6,959 nucleotides of DNA from an uncultured Oscillospiraceae bacterium. GTDB lineage: Bacteria; Bacillota; Clostridia; UBA1212; SIG427. The stretch is taken from assembly GCA_902465325.1 (NCBI GenBank), contig CABQMV010000104.1, positions 1 through 6,959 of the forward strand, in the 5' to 3' direction. The position numbers and the translations under genes were made by a program. The notes beneath the pieces were generated by a model. The model saw only the letters and a program-made list of their open reading frames with translations, searched no databases and was not told the DNA's origin. Below, one piece after another: positions 1 through 5,951 of the stretch; position 1 is the first letter of the stretch; every line of letters begins with the position of its first letter.

Positions 1-793
1 ATAGTTTTAAGCGGGCCAGGTCACAGGCGCGCAGTCCTGTTGTTGCCGCAGTCAGAATAATGGCCCGGTCTCTTTTACCCATATCGTTTTCGGTATCAAT
101 AGCTGCAAGGATGCGCCTCAGTTCTTCATCAGTGACATAACTCTGTATCGGCATATCCCGGTAAACCTTATATGAAAACAGGTCAGCACAGTCCGGTGCC
201 GGAATGCCGGTCTCTTTCAAAAAAATATGGAAATACCTGGGATAAAGAAGAATGTTATGCAGGCTGAATGTTTTTACCTCTGACGCAGTTTTTATTATAA
301 ATTCCCTCACGTCATCGACAGATACATTTTCCAGCGACTTATGACCAAGCGTTTCAAAATGATAAAGGTATCTGCGGACAACCCAGGCCACATCGTCACG
401 GGTATTAGGTCCGTAATTTCTGTATTCCAGAAAGCAGTCAACAAGACGTTCATTTTCCTCTCTGAGCAGATATTTTGTTCCATGCCTCGGCATCTTAAGA
501 TGGAGGGTGTCCGTTAGATAAAATTTGTTCAGGCGGTTTGCGGCAGAACAGATATTTCTGTAATAATGAATTGAGATTTCTGCTTTTTCCATCCGTTCTT
601 TTTGAAGCTCGACGTATTCATTTGTGATTTCCGGATCATAGAAAGAGAGTTCTTTCTTGCTGTAATAGATCGCAAATGTTCTCAGACCTGGCTGGGTGTT
701 TGTCCATATACTGGATTCACTGTAACCGAGCCTTCTGGCTTCCTCGACCATTTTTGCAATCATTTCGTTAATGGTCACTTTGTTTTCATTCAT
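1..793 (-). CDS. Tyrosine-type site-specific recombinase (integrase), C-terminus outside window
   Basis: I translated the first 264 codons from the ATG at 793-791; the frame stays open to the window edge. A strong AAGGAGG site at 801-807 sits 8 nt upstream and fixes the start. Residues about 1-100 look like an N-terminal helical arm, and about 105-200 like the SAM-like core-binding domain (REENERLVDCFLEY to FHIFLKETGIP). The catalytic domain opens near VTDEELRRIL (220-229) and reaches TTGLRACDLARLKL. This is the box I signature of phage integrase/XerC-type enzymes, with the first catalytic Arg at about residue 255. Box II and the nucleophilic Tyr are not visible. Such enzymes cut and rejoin DNA through a 3'-phosphotyrosine, to integrate or excise elements. 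The gene reads away from the central operon and is preceded by a repeat-rich non-coding end, as at the border of an integrase-driven element. Its first 100 residues recall the multi-recombinase (Tn554-like) sets of Clostridia, but no second recombinase is in view. Confidence 0.88.
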   Translation of the reverse strand, partial: MNENKVTINEMIAKMVEEARRLGYSESSIWTNTQPGLRTFAIYYSKKELSFYDPEITNEYVELQKERMEKAEISIHYYRNICSAANRLNKFYLTDTLHLKMPRHGTKYLLREENERLVDCFLEYRNYGPNTRDDVAWVVRRYLYHFETLGHKSLENVSVDDVREFIIKTASEVKTFSLHNILLYPRYFHIFLKETGIPAPDCADLFSYKVYRDMPIQSYVTDEELRRILAAIDTENDMGKRDRAIILTAATTGLRACDLARLKL

Positions 794-809
794 GGCAAAT
801 GCCTCCTTT

Positions 810-848
810 GGTATAATCAGGGGAATCCCTGCTGATACCATTATCAGC
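810..848. repeat. Overlapping inverted repeats just upstream of the integrase ribosome binding site
   Basis: Arms 810-822 (GGTATAATCAGGG) and 827-839 (CCCTGCTGATACC) pair at 11 of 13 positions around a 4-nt loop. The right arm also takes part in a second perfect repeat, GCTGAT at 831-836 with ATCAGC at 843-848, so the two hairpins compete. The structure abuts the Shine-Dalgarno at 801-807. It could be an operator for the recombinase or an accessory protein, or a leader structure that limits translation. Which of these applies cannot be decided from sequence alone. Confidence 0.55.
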
Positions 849-870
849 AAATACCTTCTTAACTGCTATA

Positions 871-1003
871 AAATTATCCCGAATTTTTCTGTTGAAACAG
901 CAGAGGATAGAAAACTAACCGTGTAAGAGCACAAAAAATTGTCCCGAATATCTTTCTAAGAATTGCCTTTATTAAAGACTTTCTTTCTGGTATTCGGGAT
1001 AAT
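871..1003. repeat. Three copies of an ATTRTCCCGAAT core, probable recombinase-binding/att region
   Basis: The core occurs directly at 873-884 (ATTATCCCGAAT) and 938-950 (ATTGTCCCGAATA), and inverted at 991-1003 (TATTCGGGATAAT). Copies two and three form a 13-bp inverted repeat with one mismatch, separated by 40 bp. Each is flanked by a pyrimidine-rich TTTCT-like string on the same side of the core (885-890, 950-956, complement side of 981-990). Tyrosine recombinases commonly bind short inverted core sites plus additional arm sites near the end of their element. The position, 80-210 bp upstream of the integrase start, fits that role. Assignment as att or arm sites is inference. Confidence 0.5.
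889..900. repeat. Short inverted repeat CTGTT-ga-AACAG
   Basis: A perfect 5-bp inverted repeat lies next to the first TCCCGAAT core. The right half, GAAACAGCA (894-902), recurs as a direct copy at 1065-1073, again within a TTTCTG...GAAACAGCA context, so this motif appears to be part of the repeated architecture of the element end. Confidence 0.4.
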
Positions 1004-1016
1004 ATTGGCAAGCAAT

Positions 1017-1036
1017 GCAAACTTACACAAGTTTGC
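1017..1036. repeat. Perfect inverted repeat GCAAACTT-acac-AAGTTTGC
   Basis: Eight-bp perfect arms (1017-1024 and 1029-1036) with a 4-nt centre lie in the non-coding element end. No T-run follows on either strand, so it is unlikely to be a terminator. A protein-binding site, such as an operator, excisionase or recombinase core, is the more likely reading. Confidence 0.5.
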
Positions 1037-1042
1037 GTGATT

Positions 1043-1063
1043 TCACAATTTCGTCACAATTTC
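1043..1063. repeat. Tandem direct repeat TCACAATTTC, period 11 bp
   Basis: TCACAATTTC occurs at 1043-1052 and 1054-1063. The 11-bp period puts both copies on roughly the same face of the helix, as seen for paired arm-type or excisionase sites of tyrosine recombinase systems. The functional reading is inference. Confidence 0.4.
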
Positions 1064-1178
1064 TGAAACAGCAAAAATGCTTGTTGGTGGCATCCCTCTA
1101 AACCCCTGAGATCGTCACCTGCGGTGGCGGTTGCGCGTTCCGTTGGAACACTGAAAACACCAATCTGTATATTACTGT

Positions 1179-1230
1179 AAATGAAAAACTCTATGTGAAT
1201 GATTCCCCAAACACATAGAGTTTTTCATTT
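1179..1230. terminator. Bidirectional intrinsic terminator at the end of the five-gene operon
   Basis: A perfect 19-bp stem (1179-1197 with 1212-1230) surrounds a 14-nt loop. The stem core CTCTATGTG/CACATAGAG is flanked by an A-tract on one side and TTTTT on the other in both directions, so it can stop transcription from either strand. It lies 73 nt past the last operon stop codon and is the natural end of that transcript. It also separates the operon from the integrase element. The stem is AT-rich, so its efficiency may be moderate. Confidence 0.8.
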
Positions 1231-1303
1231 TCCGTTTACCTGGCAAAAGTCATTTTTTCTTCAATGTTTCCTTATGGCTCACTGCCTTTTTAATACCCCT
1301 TTT

Positions 1304-2428
1304 TTATTTAATAGAAAACAACAAATCCAGCAAAGGCTCTCGGCATCTGCCAGGGCAGTCAGACCGCACCAGTTTCCCTTTGTCCTTTGTCTCATACCTT
1401 AGAAGCGGGAAAACGGAATTAATAAGAGAGGTTAAAATCAAACATCCGTCACGGCTTTCCTCCACATACACAGCCTCGCTCAAAAGATGCAGATTTCCCT
1501 CAGGACAGCTCAGGGCAACAGAGCCAAAACCGCTATACTCATACAGAAAGGAAACTTTACAGGAAAAAAACTCCTCTATTTGCATCTTTTCCAAAGGAGA
1601 AGGAGATACATTGATCAGCTCTACATACCGTACAGAAGAAAGCGGTAAAATTCCATTTCTTTTACAGTAATTGATATACCCTATAAGCGGCTCTAAAGAA
1701 GCCTGTATCCAGTCGGGCTGAAAACCCCTCATTTTTTGATGCCAAGTTTCGTAATTTACAGAATCAATGTTCTGCCATAGCAGCGTCATTCTGTAATCCT
1801 TGAAAATATCATTTTGATGAGGAATCTCTTCCTCCCTTTCAAGGAGGCAGCCTTTTGCAAAAGGAGAAAGATGATACCACTGCCGTCTTTTTCGCCATAC
1901 CGCTATTTCCGAGCAAACCACCTCATCCCTGCTCCGGTATACAGAAAAAGTTTTAACTTCCTTTTGTAATATTGGATAAGAAAACAGCATCTTCTTTTTC
2001 GTAAAACAGTATTCCCGTTTTATGATTATCTGTCGATTCTGTATAATATCTTCCGGACGGAGAACAGGCAGTCTGCGCAGCAGTACCTCCCCTGACACAT
2101 AGGGATTTTCCTTTTTGACCTCAGTGATGAACTTTTTATAGTATACAGAACCTTGTTCTGCCGCTCTCAGAACTGCATCAACGCGATTTGCCCCCCTGTC
2201 AGATTGGATAAAATCTGCAATTTTACGAATACTGCATAGCTTTGACAGGCTAATATCCCTTGTGGGAAATTGCATTTGCAAGATTTCCTCTATATCGAGT
2301 ATAATCTGAATAAATCTCACAGGCGTCAATAAATGTCTAGATGCTATATTTTCATCATAAAAGTCTACATGGATATGATTTGCCTTCAGAACCTTTTTCA
2401 CATCTCTGTAAATTTCCGCTTTTTCCAT
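1304..2428 (-). CDS. Degenerate acyl-carrier-like / PaaK-type adenylate-forming fusion, C-terminally short
   Basis: The protein has 374 residues. Residues about 1-77 resemble an acyl carrier protein: RHLLTPVRFIQIILDIEEI aligns with the usual lglDSlrFiqlivelEe helix II, and LSKLCSIRKIADFI with helix IV. The phosphopantetheine Ser is Pro36 and the preceding Asp is Thr35. Residues about 81-374 resemble the phenylacetate-CoA ligase/coenzyme F390 synthetase family. Supporting motifs are SVYYKKF, a LPVLRPEDI segment, FQPDWIQASLEPLIGYI, CPEGNLHLLSEAVYVE, GCLILTSLINSVFPLLRYETKD and a CPGRCREPLL cysteine motif. No Ser/Thr/Gly-rich P-loop is seen, the A5 YGxxE motif reads YEYSGFG, and the protein ends at the hinge, where a C-terminal lid with its catalytic Lys would follow. 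The frame is clean and the gene is the operon's last, 14 nt after its neighbour, with a weak AGGGG site upstream. A working enzyme seems unlikely; a binding or scaffold pseudoenzyme is my inference. Motif alignments were done by eye. Confidence 0.72.
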   Translation of the reverse strand: MEKAEIYRDVKKVLKANHIHVDFYDENIASRHLLTPVRFIQIILDIEEILQMQFPTRDISLSKLCSIRKIADFIQSDRGANRVDAVLRAAEQGSVYYKKFITEVKKENPYVSGEVLLRRLPVLRPEDIIQNRQIIIKREYCFTKKKMLFSYPILQKEVKTFSVYRSRDEVVCSEIAVWRKRRQWYHLSPFAKGCLLEREEEIPHQNDIFKDYRMTLLWQNIDSVNYETWHQKMRGFQPDWIQASLEPLIGYINYCKRNGILPLSSVRYVELINVSPSPLEKMQIEEFFSCKVSFLYEYSGFGSVALSCPEGNLHLLSEAVYVEESRDGCLILTSLINSVFPLLRYETKDKGKLVRSDCPGRCREPLLDLLFSIK

Positions 2429-2442
2429 AATACCTGTATCCC

Positions 2443-3156
2443 CTAAAGAATAAACTGAAAGCCGATCCCCTGATTCGGTTTATTCAAAGTCCCCGACATA
2501 GAAAAGACAACCTGTTGCCACTGAACCTGATGACTTTTAAACTTCCCGCTTTCAACTGCCGGTTGAAAATAGTACGGGCAGCAATACCCTTTATTTAGGT
2601 CTAAGTCTAATATAACAGTTCCCTGTCCGCCCTCTGCCAGCAGCAGACAGTGGTTTTTCTGATCCCCCACTGTAAAATGATTTTTATGGTGCAGGTAGTG
2701 ATTTAAATCAAAAACAGAAGATTCTCCGCGGCAAAAACCCTCTAAGTATATAGAACTTTGAAAAGTCTCTGTATTTACATTTTCAACCCTGATTTGGCCT
2801 TTGTTCGAAATGACAGGCTGACATAGCCATCTGGCCTCCATTTCAAACTGACCGTCCCTCATATAATGAATCTTTACATGAATATATTCTGAGTTTGCAG
2901 TTCGCTTCTGGAGAATATCATCCATATATTCCCCAGAGGAAATAGAAGAAATCCTTTTGTCCTCCAATATTCTGATATAGAAAGTTTCGCTTTTATACGA
3001 CGCCGCAGGGGACGCTGTTTCCAATACCTTGTCAGTAGGGCTTTCTGTAGCAGAAGCTTCTGTTTTTGACGTATCCATATAAGCAATAATCCCTCCCAAA
3101 AGTACCAGTAATAAAACAATTGCAACAATTGTAATATAAAAATTTTTATAATTCAT
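2443..3156 (-). CDS. Single-pass membrane protein with unrecognised extracytoplasmic domain
   Basis: The protein has 237 residues. A short positive N-terminus (MNYKNFY) precedes one hydrophobic segment at about 8-26 with no lipobox cysteine and no clear signal peptidase site. This predicts a membrane anchor with the C-terminus outside. A Ser/Thr/Ala/Pro/Glu-rich linker covers about 28-55. The rest (56-237) is beta-rich by eye and carries histidines and cysteines: FCRG near 141, HYLHHKNH at 153-160, NHC at 168-170 and YCCPYYF at 191-197. I recognise no family. The ATG at 3156 is chosen because a TGA closes the frame just upstream; the AAGGAGG at 3171-3177 is 14 nt away, which is longer than usual. 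The gene lies 34 nt after the LamG gene and 14 nt before the carrier/ligase-like gene, so it should be co-transcribed. It is the only membrane link in the operon. Confidence 0.75.
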   Translation of the reverse strand: MNYKNFYITIVAIVLLLVLLGGIIAYMDTSKTEASATESPTDKVLETASPAASYKSETFYIRILEDKRISSISSGEYMDDILQKRTANSEYIHVKIHYMRDGQFEMEARWLCQPVISNKGQIRVENVNTETFQSSIYLEGFCRGESSVFDLNHYLHHKNHFTVGDQKNHCLLLAEGGQGTVILDLDLNKGYCCPYYFQPAVESGKFKSHQVQWQQVVFSMSGTLNKPNQGIGFQFIL

Positions 3157-3190
3157 ACAGCCGTATCAAACCTCCTTGTAAAATACTTTA

Positions 3191-3874
3191 TTATAAATGA
3201 CTGTCCTGCCAGATTTCCTCAGGACTCCGTGCAGTACTGTATATCTTTATATATTTAATTCGGATATTACAGTCTGTTTCCTCCTGGAATTTTCCATCAA
3301 AAACCGTCCCGCCAATACAAAACAGCTGATTGGGCGGGGCCGGCTGGCAAATCTCTCCGCAAATCGCTCCGTCCCCCATACTGTTAGCAACCTGTTCCCC
3401 ATTAATATATAAGTAGACGGTTCTGCCATCAAAAACGCCCGCAATATGATGCCAGCTTCCCCGTAAATATAGGCAGTCCCTGCGCAGTGACTGGGCTTTT
3501 AAATAATTAAAATAGGTATTGACAGAAAAAATTAGACCGCCATACCGCTCCGCCACTCCCATCTCATAAAAGCAAAAACCGCCTGTATCCTTATGGCCTA
3601 AAATAATATTGGGAATACGAGTCTGCTCCTGACTGTAATACATAAGAAATTCCACAGAAAAAGCATTGGAATATTGGTCGTACACATCATTATTAAATAA
3701 ATAGCCAATTGCAGAACCAGTGGGAAGAACCATTGAATAATCCTCTCCCTCCCACTCAGTTTCCCGACAAAAAAAAGGGGTTCCCAGAATAAGATAGGGC
3801 GTGTGGTTGGGTGATAAATCCCTAAAAGACTTTTTAGAGTAGTCTGCATACAAAACATCTGCTTCTTTACTCAT
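3191..3874 (-). CDS. LamG-like jelly-roll (concanavalin A-like) domain protein
   Basis: The protein has 227 residues, nearly all one LamG/Laminin_G_3-type beta-sandwich. FSVEFLMYYSQ (72-82) is an early strand, GSWHHIAGVFDGRTVYLYINGEQV (139-162) is the classic W-H-hA-x-x-[FY]-D-G...hYhNG core, LFCIGG (184-189) follows, and IRIKYIKIYSTARSPEEI (204-221) is the typical closing strand plus 'S.eEI' helix. Such domains bind carbohydrate or protein and are usually secreted. Here there is no signal peptide, anchor or sorting motif, so by sequence it is cytoplasmic. Its ATG overlaps the preceding stop as ATGA, with GGAGG at 3885-3889, 10 nt upstream, so translation is coupled to the second BtrH-like protein. 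That suggests the two act together. No catalytic glycosidase residues are recognisable. The ligand is unknown. Confidence 0.85.
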   Translation of the reverse strand: MSKEADVLYADYSKKSFRDLSPNHTPYLILGTPFFCRETEWEGEDYSMVLPTGSAIGYLFNNDVYDQYSNAFSVEFLMYYSQEQTRIPNIILGHKDTGGFCFYEMGVAERYGGLIFSVNTYFNYLKAQSLRRDCLYLRGSWHHIAGVFDGRTVYLYINGEQVANSMGDGAICGEICQPAPPNQLFCIGGTVFDGKFQEETDCNIRIKYIKIYSTARSPEEIWQDSHL

Positions 3875-4839
3875 TGAAAAAATTCCTCCATCTCAGTAAC
3901 CAGTTTTTCCTCCTCCTCAAGAATTTCCGCCGTATAATTTTTCATTTCTGTGATATTTTCCTTCCACGTGCCGCTTTGGCTGCTGTACTGTTTCAGCTGT
4001 GCACACAAAGCCTCCCAGGATTCACAAATTGCTTTTACAGTTTTTTGCAGAGACGGCTTGCTGCTTTTCTGTTGACGGTAAAAGTCATACAGCTTTCTTT
4101 TTATTTTACTGACCTCCGTATAGTTGTTGAAAAAAGAGTCCAGATAATTCTCTGAAACCTTATTCTCCAGACAGGACTCAAAAAAGCGAAAAAACTTCTC
4201 TAAAATCGATAAAGACTCTCTGTATTTCAGCAAAAACTGTAATTTCTGCGCGGAACTGATCTGCGTCTCTCGATGAAAAAATTTGTAATACGCAGGTCTT
4301 TCTTTATGGCAATAAAATGCAAGGCCTCCGTAATAGCATCGCTCCAGCTCCCTGTACCCTATTTTCCTTTGCTCAAAGCAGCTTTCATTGGCATAATCAT
4401 GTCCAATGATATAGAACTGGCGGGCAGAAGAATCGTATCCGTGCACCAGAATATAGTGGCGCAAATGAATTCGTCCAAAAGAAAATTTACTATTCGCATC
4501 ATAAAAGCCATCAATATACAGCAGAACAGGGCTGCCTTCTTCTAAATGCTCTATTATTTGCTCCGAAAGCTTAGATTCACAGGGGAGCGACAAATAATGG
4601 ACTCCGCTGATATTCATCAGCTCTGGAATTGCCATCTTTACCTCCTGGTTGATGTGAATCCCTATGGGAGTGGTGGGGCCTACGCTGTATCGGTACAGCA
4701 TACAGATACCACGCCGGTACAAGTCTGCCCGGAAAAAATCACAGATACTCATAATCAGCTGGGAAAAGCAATCTGAAAACAGGCCGTCACTGGGAACAGA
4801 CATCGCAAGCGGTTGGCTATGTACAGCCTGTTTACTCAT
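3871..4839 (-). CDS. BtrH_N-type (C39-peptidase-fold) acyltransferase-like protein, second copy
   Basis: The protein has 322 residues from the ATG at 4839-4837. An upstream GTG at 4842 is possible but lies closer to the AGGGGG site at 4845-4850. Residues about 15-180 resemble the butirosin protein H N-terminal domain: FSDCF with Cys24, GSPVLLYIDGFY (102-113, Asp110), RHYILVHGYD (127-136, His128) and IGHDY (145-149, Asp148). Cys, His and Asp could form a thiol triad. BtrH itself moves an acyl group from an acyl carrier protein to the amino group of an aminoglycoside. Residues about 195-322 are helical and charged, and end in an acidic coiled-coil-like stretch (EILEEEEKLVTEMEEFF). The ATG overlaps the previous stop by 8 nt (ATGAGTAA), so the two BtrH-like genes are translationally coupled. 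This copy is divergent from the first; they share mainly the motif segments. Substrates are unknown. Confidence 0.75.
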   Translation of the reverse strand: MSKQAVHSQPLAMSVPSDGLFSDCFSQLIMSICDFFRADLYRRGICMLYRYSVGPTTPIGIHINQEVKMAIPELMNISGVHYLSLPCESKLSEQIIEHLEEGSPVLLYIDGFYDANSKFSFGRIHLRHYILVHGYDSSARQFYIIGHDYANESCFEQRKIGYRELERCYYGGLAFYCHKERPAYYKFFHRETQISSAQKLQFLLKYRESLSILEKFFRFFESCLENKVSENYLDSFFNNYTEVSKIKRKLYDFYRQQKSSKPSLQKTVKAICESWEALCAQLKQYSSQSGTWKENITEMKNYTAEILEEEEKLVTEMEEFFQ

Positions 4840-5821
4840 CACATCCCCCTAACTGTTCCTGACAAGTCTCCAAAAGCCGCTCATTAAAGTCTCTTTCCAA
4901 AGCTGCAACGGCGGAACAGTACACTGGTAAATTGGCCAGTAAGCCGATTCTTCCTGCTTCGTCATATCTTGCGTATTTTAAAATCACAGAACGGATCACA
5001 AGCCACTGCTCGGAAATTTTTTCTAACATATCTAAAAGTGTCTTTTCCTTTATATATCCCTTCAATATCTCTTCTCGCTGCTTTACACTCCGCGCTATGT
5101 TTACAAAAGGCATGGTAAATTTCTGTATAAATTCACTGACCCTTTCAGAATCGTTATCATAAATAGAATCTAAAGTAAATTGAATAAAAACGGACATCTC
5201 GGAAATCCCTTTTATCAGTAAATCCTTGTGCTGCAGCAGAACTTTTGAGTATTCTTTTATATAATTTTTTTCATTTATACGGTCTGACAAGTCCTTTGAA
5301 AAAGCACAGAAATACAAATCGTTATCTCCGCTGGCTTCAAAAAATTTTTGCATAGAAGATTCCTCAATAATCTGCTCTTTGTATGCAAAGCTGTTCAGAA
5401 AATCAACATCTATGGCGTTATACTGCTTTTTCTCCTCTTCATATCCGTATAGACAAATATAATGGGCATTGTGGGATTCATGGTACATATCTCTGCTGAA
5501 AGGAAAATAGTAATTATCAATTAACAGCAACGCAGGCCGGTTAGCCTTACAGCATTCCAATATCTGTCTTCCAAAATTGCTTTTATCAATTAAAATCTCC
5601 TCTGCGCACAAACCGCTGTTTTCCAGAACATTTTCTTTAAAATTATACTGAAAAAGACAAAAGCTGGTTCTTTTTGGGTCGGTATAGGTATAGGCATACA
5701 CATGCCCTAAAAGAACGCTTCGTACATCCAGGTGAAAATAGTTCAGAATATGAAACAGCGCTCTGAAGTAGCAATCAAAGTAATCCAATTGATTGTAGGG
5801 TTTAAAATTCTGTAATTTCAT
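4832..5821 (-). CDS. BtrH_N-type (C39-peptidase-fold) acyltransferase-like protein, first copy
   Basis: The protein has 329 residues. I start at the ATG at 5821-5819, with GGAG at 5830-5833 and an 8-nt spacer; the in-frame TTG just before it is less well placed. Residues about 5-175 match the BtrH N-terminal pattern: YFDCYFRALFHILNYFHLD (Cys17), RPALLLIDNYYFPF (95-108, Asp102), NAHYICLYGYEEE (118-130, His120) and NAIDVDF (135-141, Asp138 or Asp140). This is the layout of BtrH-type enzymes, whose founding member transfers a gamma-glutamyl-aminobutyryl group from carrier protein BtrI to ribostamycin. The C-terminal half (about 180-329) is predicted helical with no family I can name. It is the first gene of the operon, behind a leader with promoter and terminator, and its end overlaps the second copy. 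Acyl transfer or thiol-based hydrolysis are both possible. No signal peptide, so it is cytoplasmic. Confidence 0.78.
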   Translation of the reverse strand: MKLQNFKPYNQLDYFDCYFRALFHILNYFHLDVRSVLLGHVYAYTYTDPKRTSFCLFQYNFKENVLENSGLCAEEILIDKSNFGRQILECCKANRPALLLIDNYYFPFSRDMYHESHNAHYICLYGYEEEKKQYNAIDVDFLNSFAYKEQIIEESSMQKFFEASGDNDLYFCAFSKDLSDRINEKNYIKEYSKVLLQHKDLLIKGISEMSVFIQFTLDSIYDNDSERVSEFIQKFTMPFVNIARSVKQREEILKGYIKEKTLLDMLEKISEQWLVIRSVILKYARYDEAGRIGLLANLPVYCSAVAALERDFNERLLETCQEQLGGCDE

Positions 5822-5893
5822 CAATCAATCTCCATATTAAGTCTAATTTTTAAAAATTTCTGTAGAAAAAGGGAGAAATTCCAATTTTTTGAC

Positions 5894-5944
5894 AAAAAAA
5901 TAAGCTTCGCCATTTGACTTATCTAAAGTCAATCCGTGAAGCCT
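5894..5944 (-). terminator. Intrinsic terminator in the operon leader (possible attenuator)
   Basis: On the minus strand AGGCTTC (5944-5938) pairs with GAAGCTT (5908-5902). Above a small internal loop, TTGACTT pairs perfectly with AAGTCAA around a TAGAT loop. Seven T residues (5900-5894) follow. It lies about 130 nt past the AraC stop and 73 nt before the first BtrH-like start. It could simply end the regulator's transcript, but a good promoter lies between it and the regulator gene, so it can also stop transcripts heading into the operon. Confidence 0.78.
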
Positions 5945-5951
5945 GCTATAA

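Larger units (their letters stand above)
794..1303. other. Non-coding, repeat-rich stretch between integrase and operon end
   Basis: I see no plausible gene on either strand. The left two thirds (about 810-1110) hold clustered inverted and direct repeats, listed separately, and look like the end of the integrase element. A GC-richer block follows at about 1081-1150 (containing the small inverted repeats CACC-tgc-GGTG at 1116-1126 and GTTCC-gtt-GGAAC at 1137-1149). The right part holds the operon terminator (1179-1230) and 73 bp of AT-rich 3' trailer. The exact boundary between element and host DNA is not visible, because only one end is in the window. Confidence 0.6.

Noticed and set aside
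602..835. Plus-strand open frame of 77 codons
   Set aside because: It lies antisense inside the integrase coding region, which has a strong ribosome binding site and clear family motifs; this frame has no family features.
810..1110. CRISPR array
   Set aside because: The repeats are short, few, in mixed orientation and irregularly spaced, with no uniform spacers and no cas genes in view.
1199..1670. Plus-strand open frames at 1199-1402 and 1380-1670
   Set aside because: Antisense to the 3' end of the ligase-like gene. The first starts inside the loop of the terminator hairpin; no ribosome binding site or recognisable domain.
2874..3128. Minus-strand 84-codon frame inside the membrane protein gene
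   Set aside because: Out-of-frame shadow of the longer membrane protein, which has the ribosome binding site and a coherent membrane segment and linker.
3874..5162. Several plus-strand frames across the two BtrH-like genes
   Set aside because: All antisense to genes with clear motifs, overlaps and start sites; their translations look like low-complexity shadows.
5834..5839. TAATAT on the minus strand as a -10 box just before the first BtrH-like gene
   Set aside because: Transcription would start downstream of the GGAG ribosome binding site and almost at the ATG, and there is no -35.
5927..5932. TTGACT on the minus strand as a -35 box for the operon
   Set aside because: It is one arm of the terminator stem, and the hexamer 17 nt downstream (CGAAGC) is not a -10.
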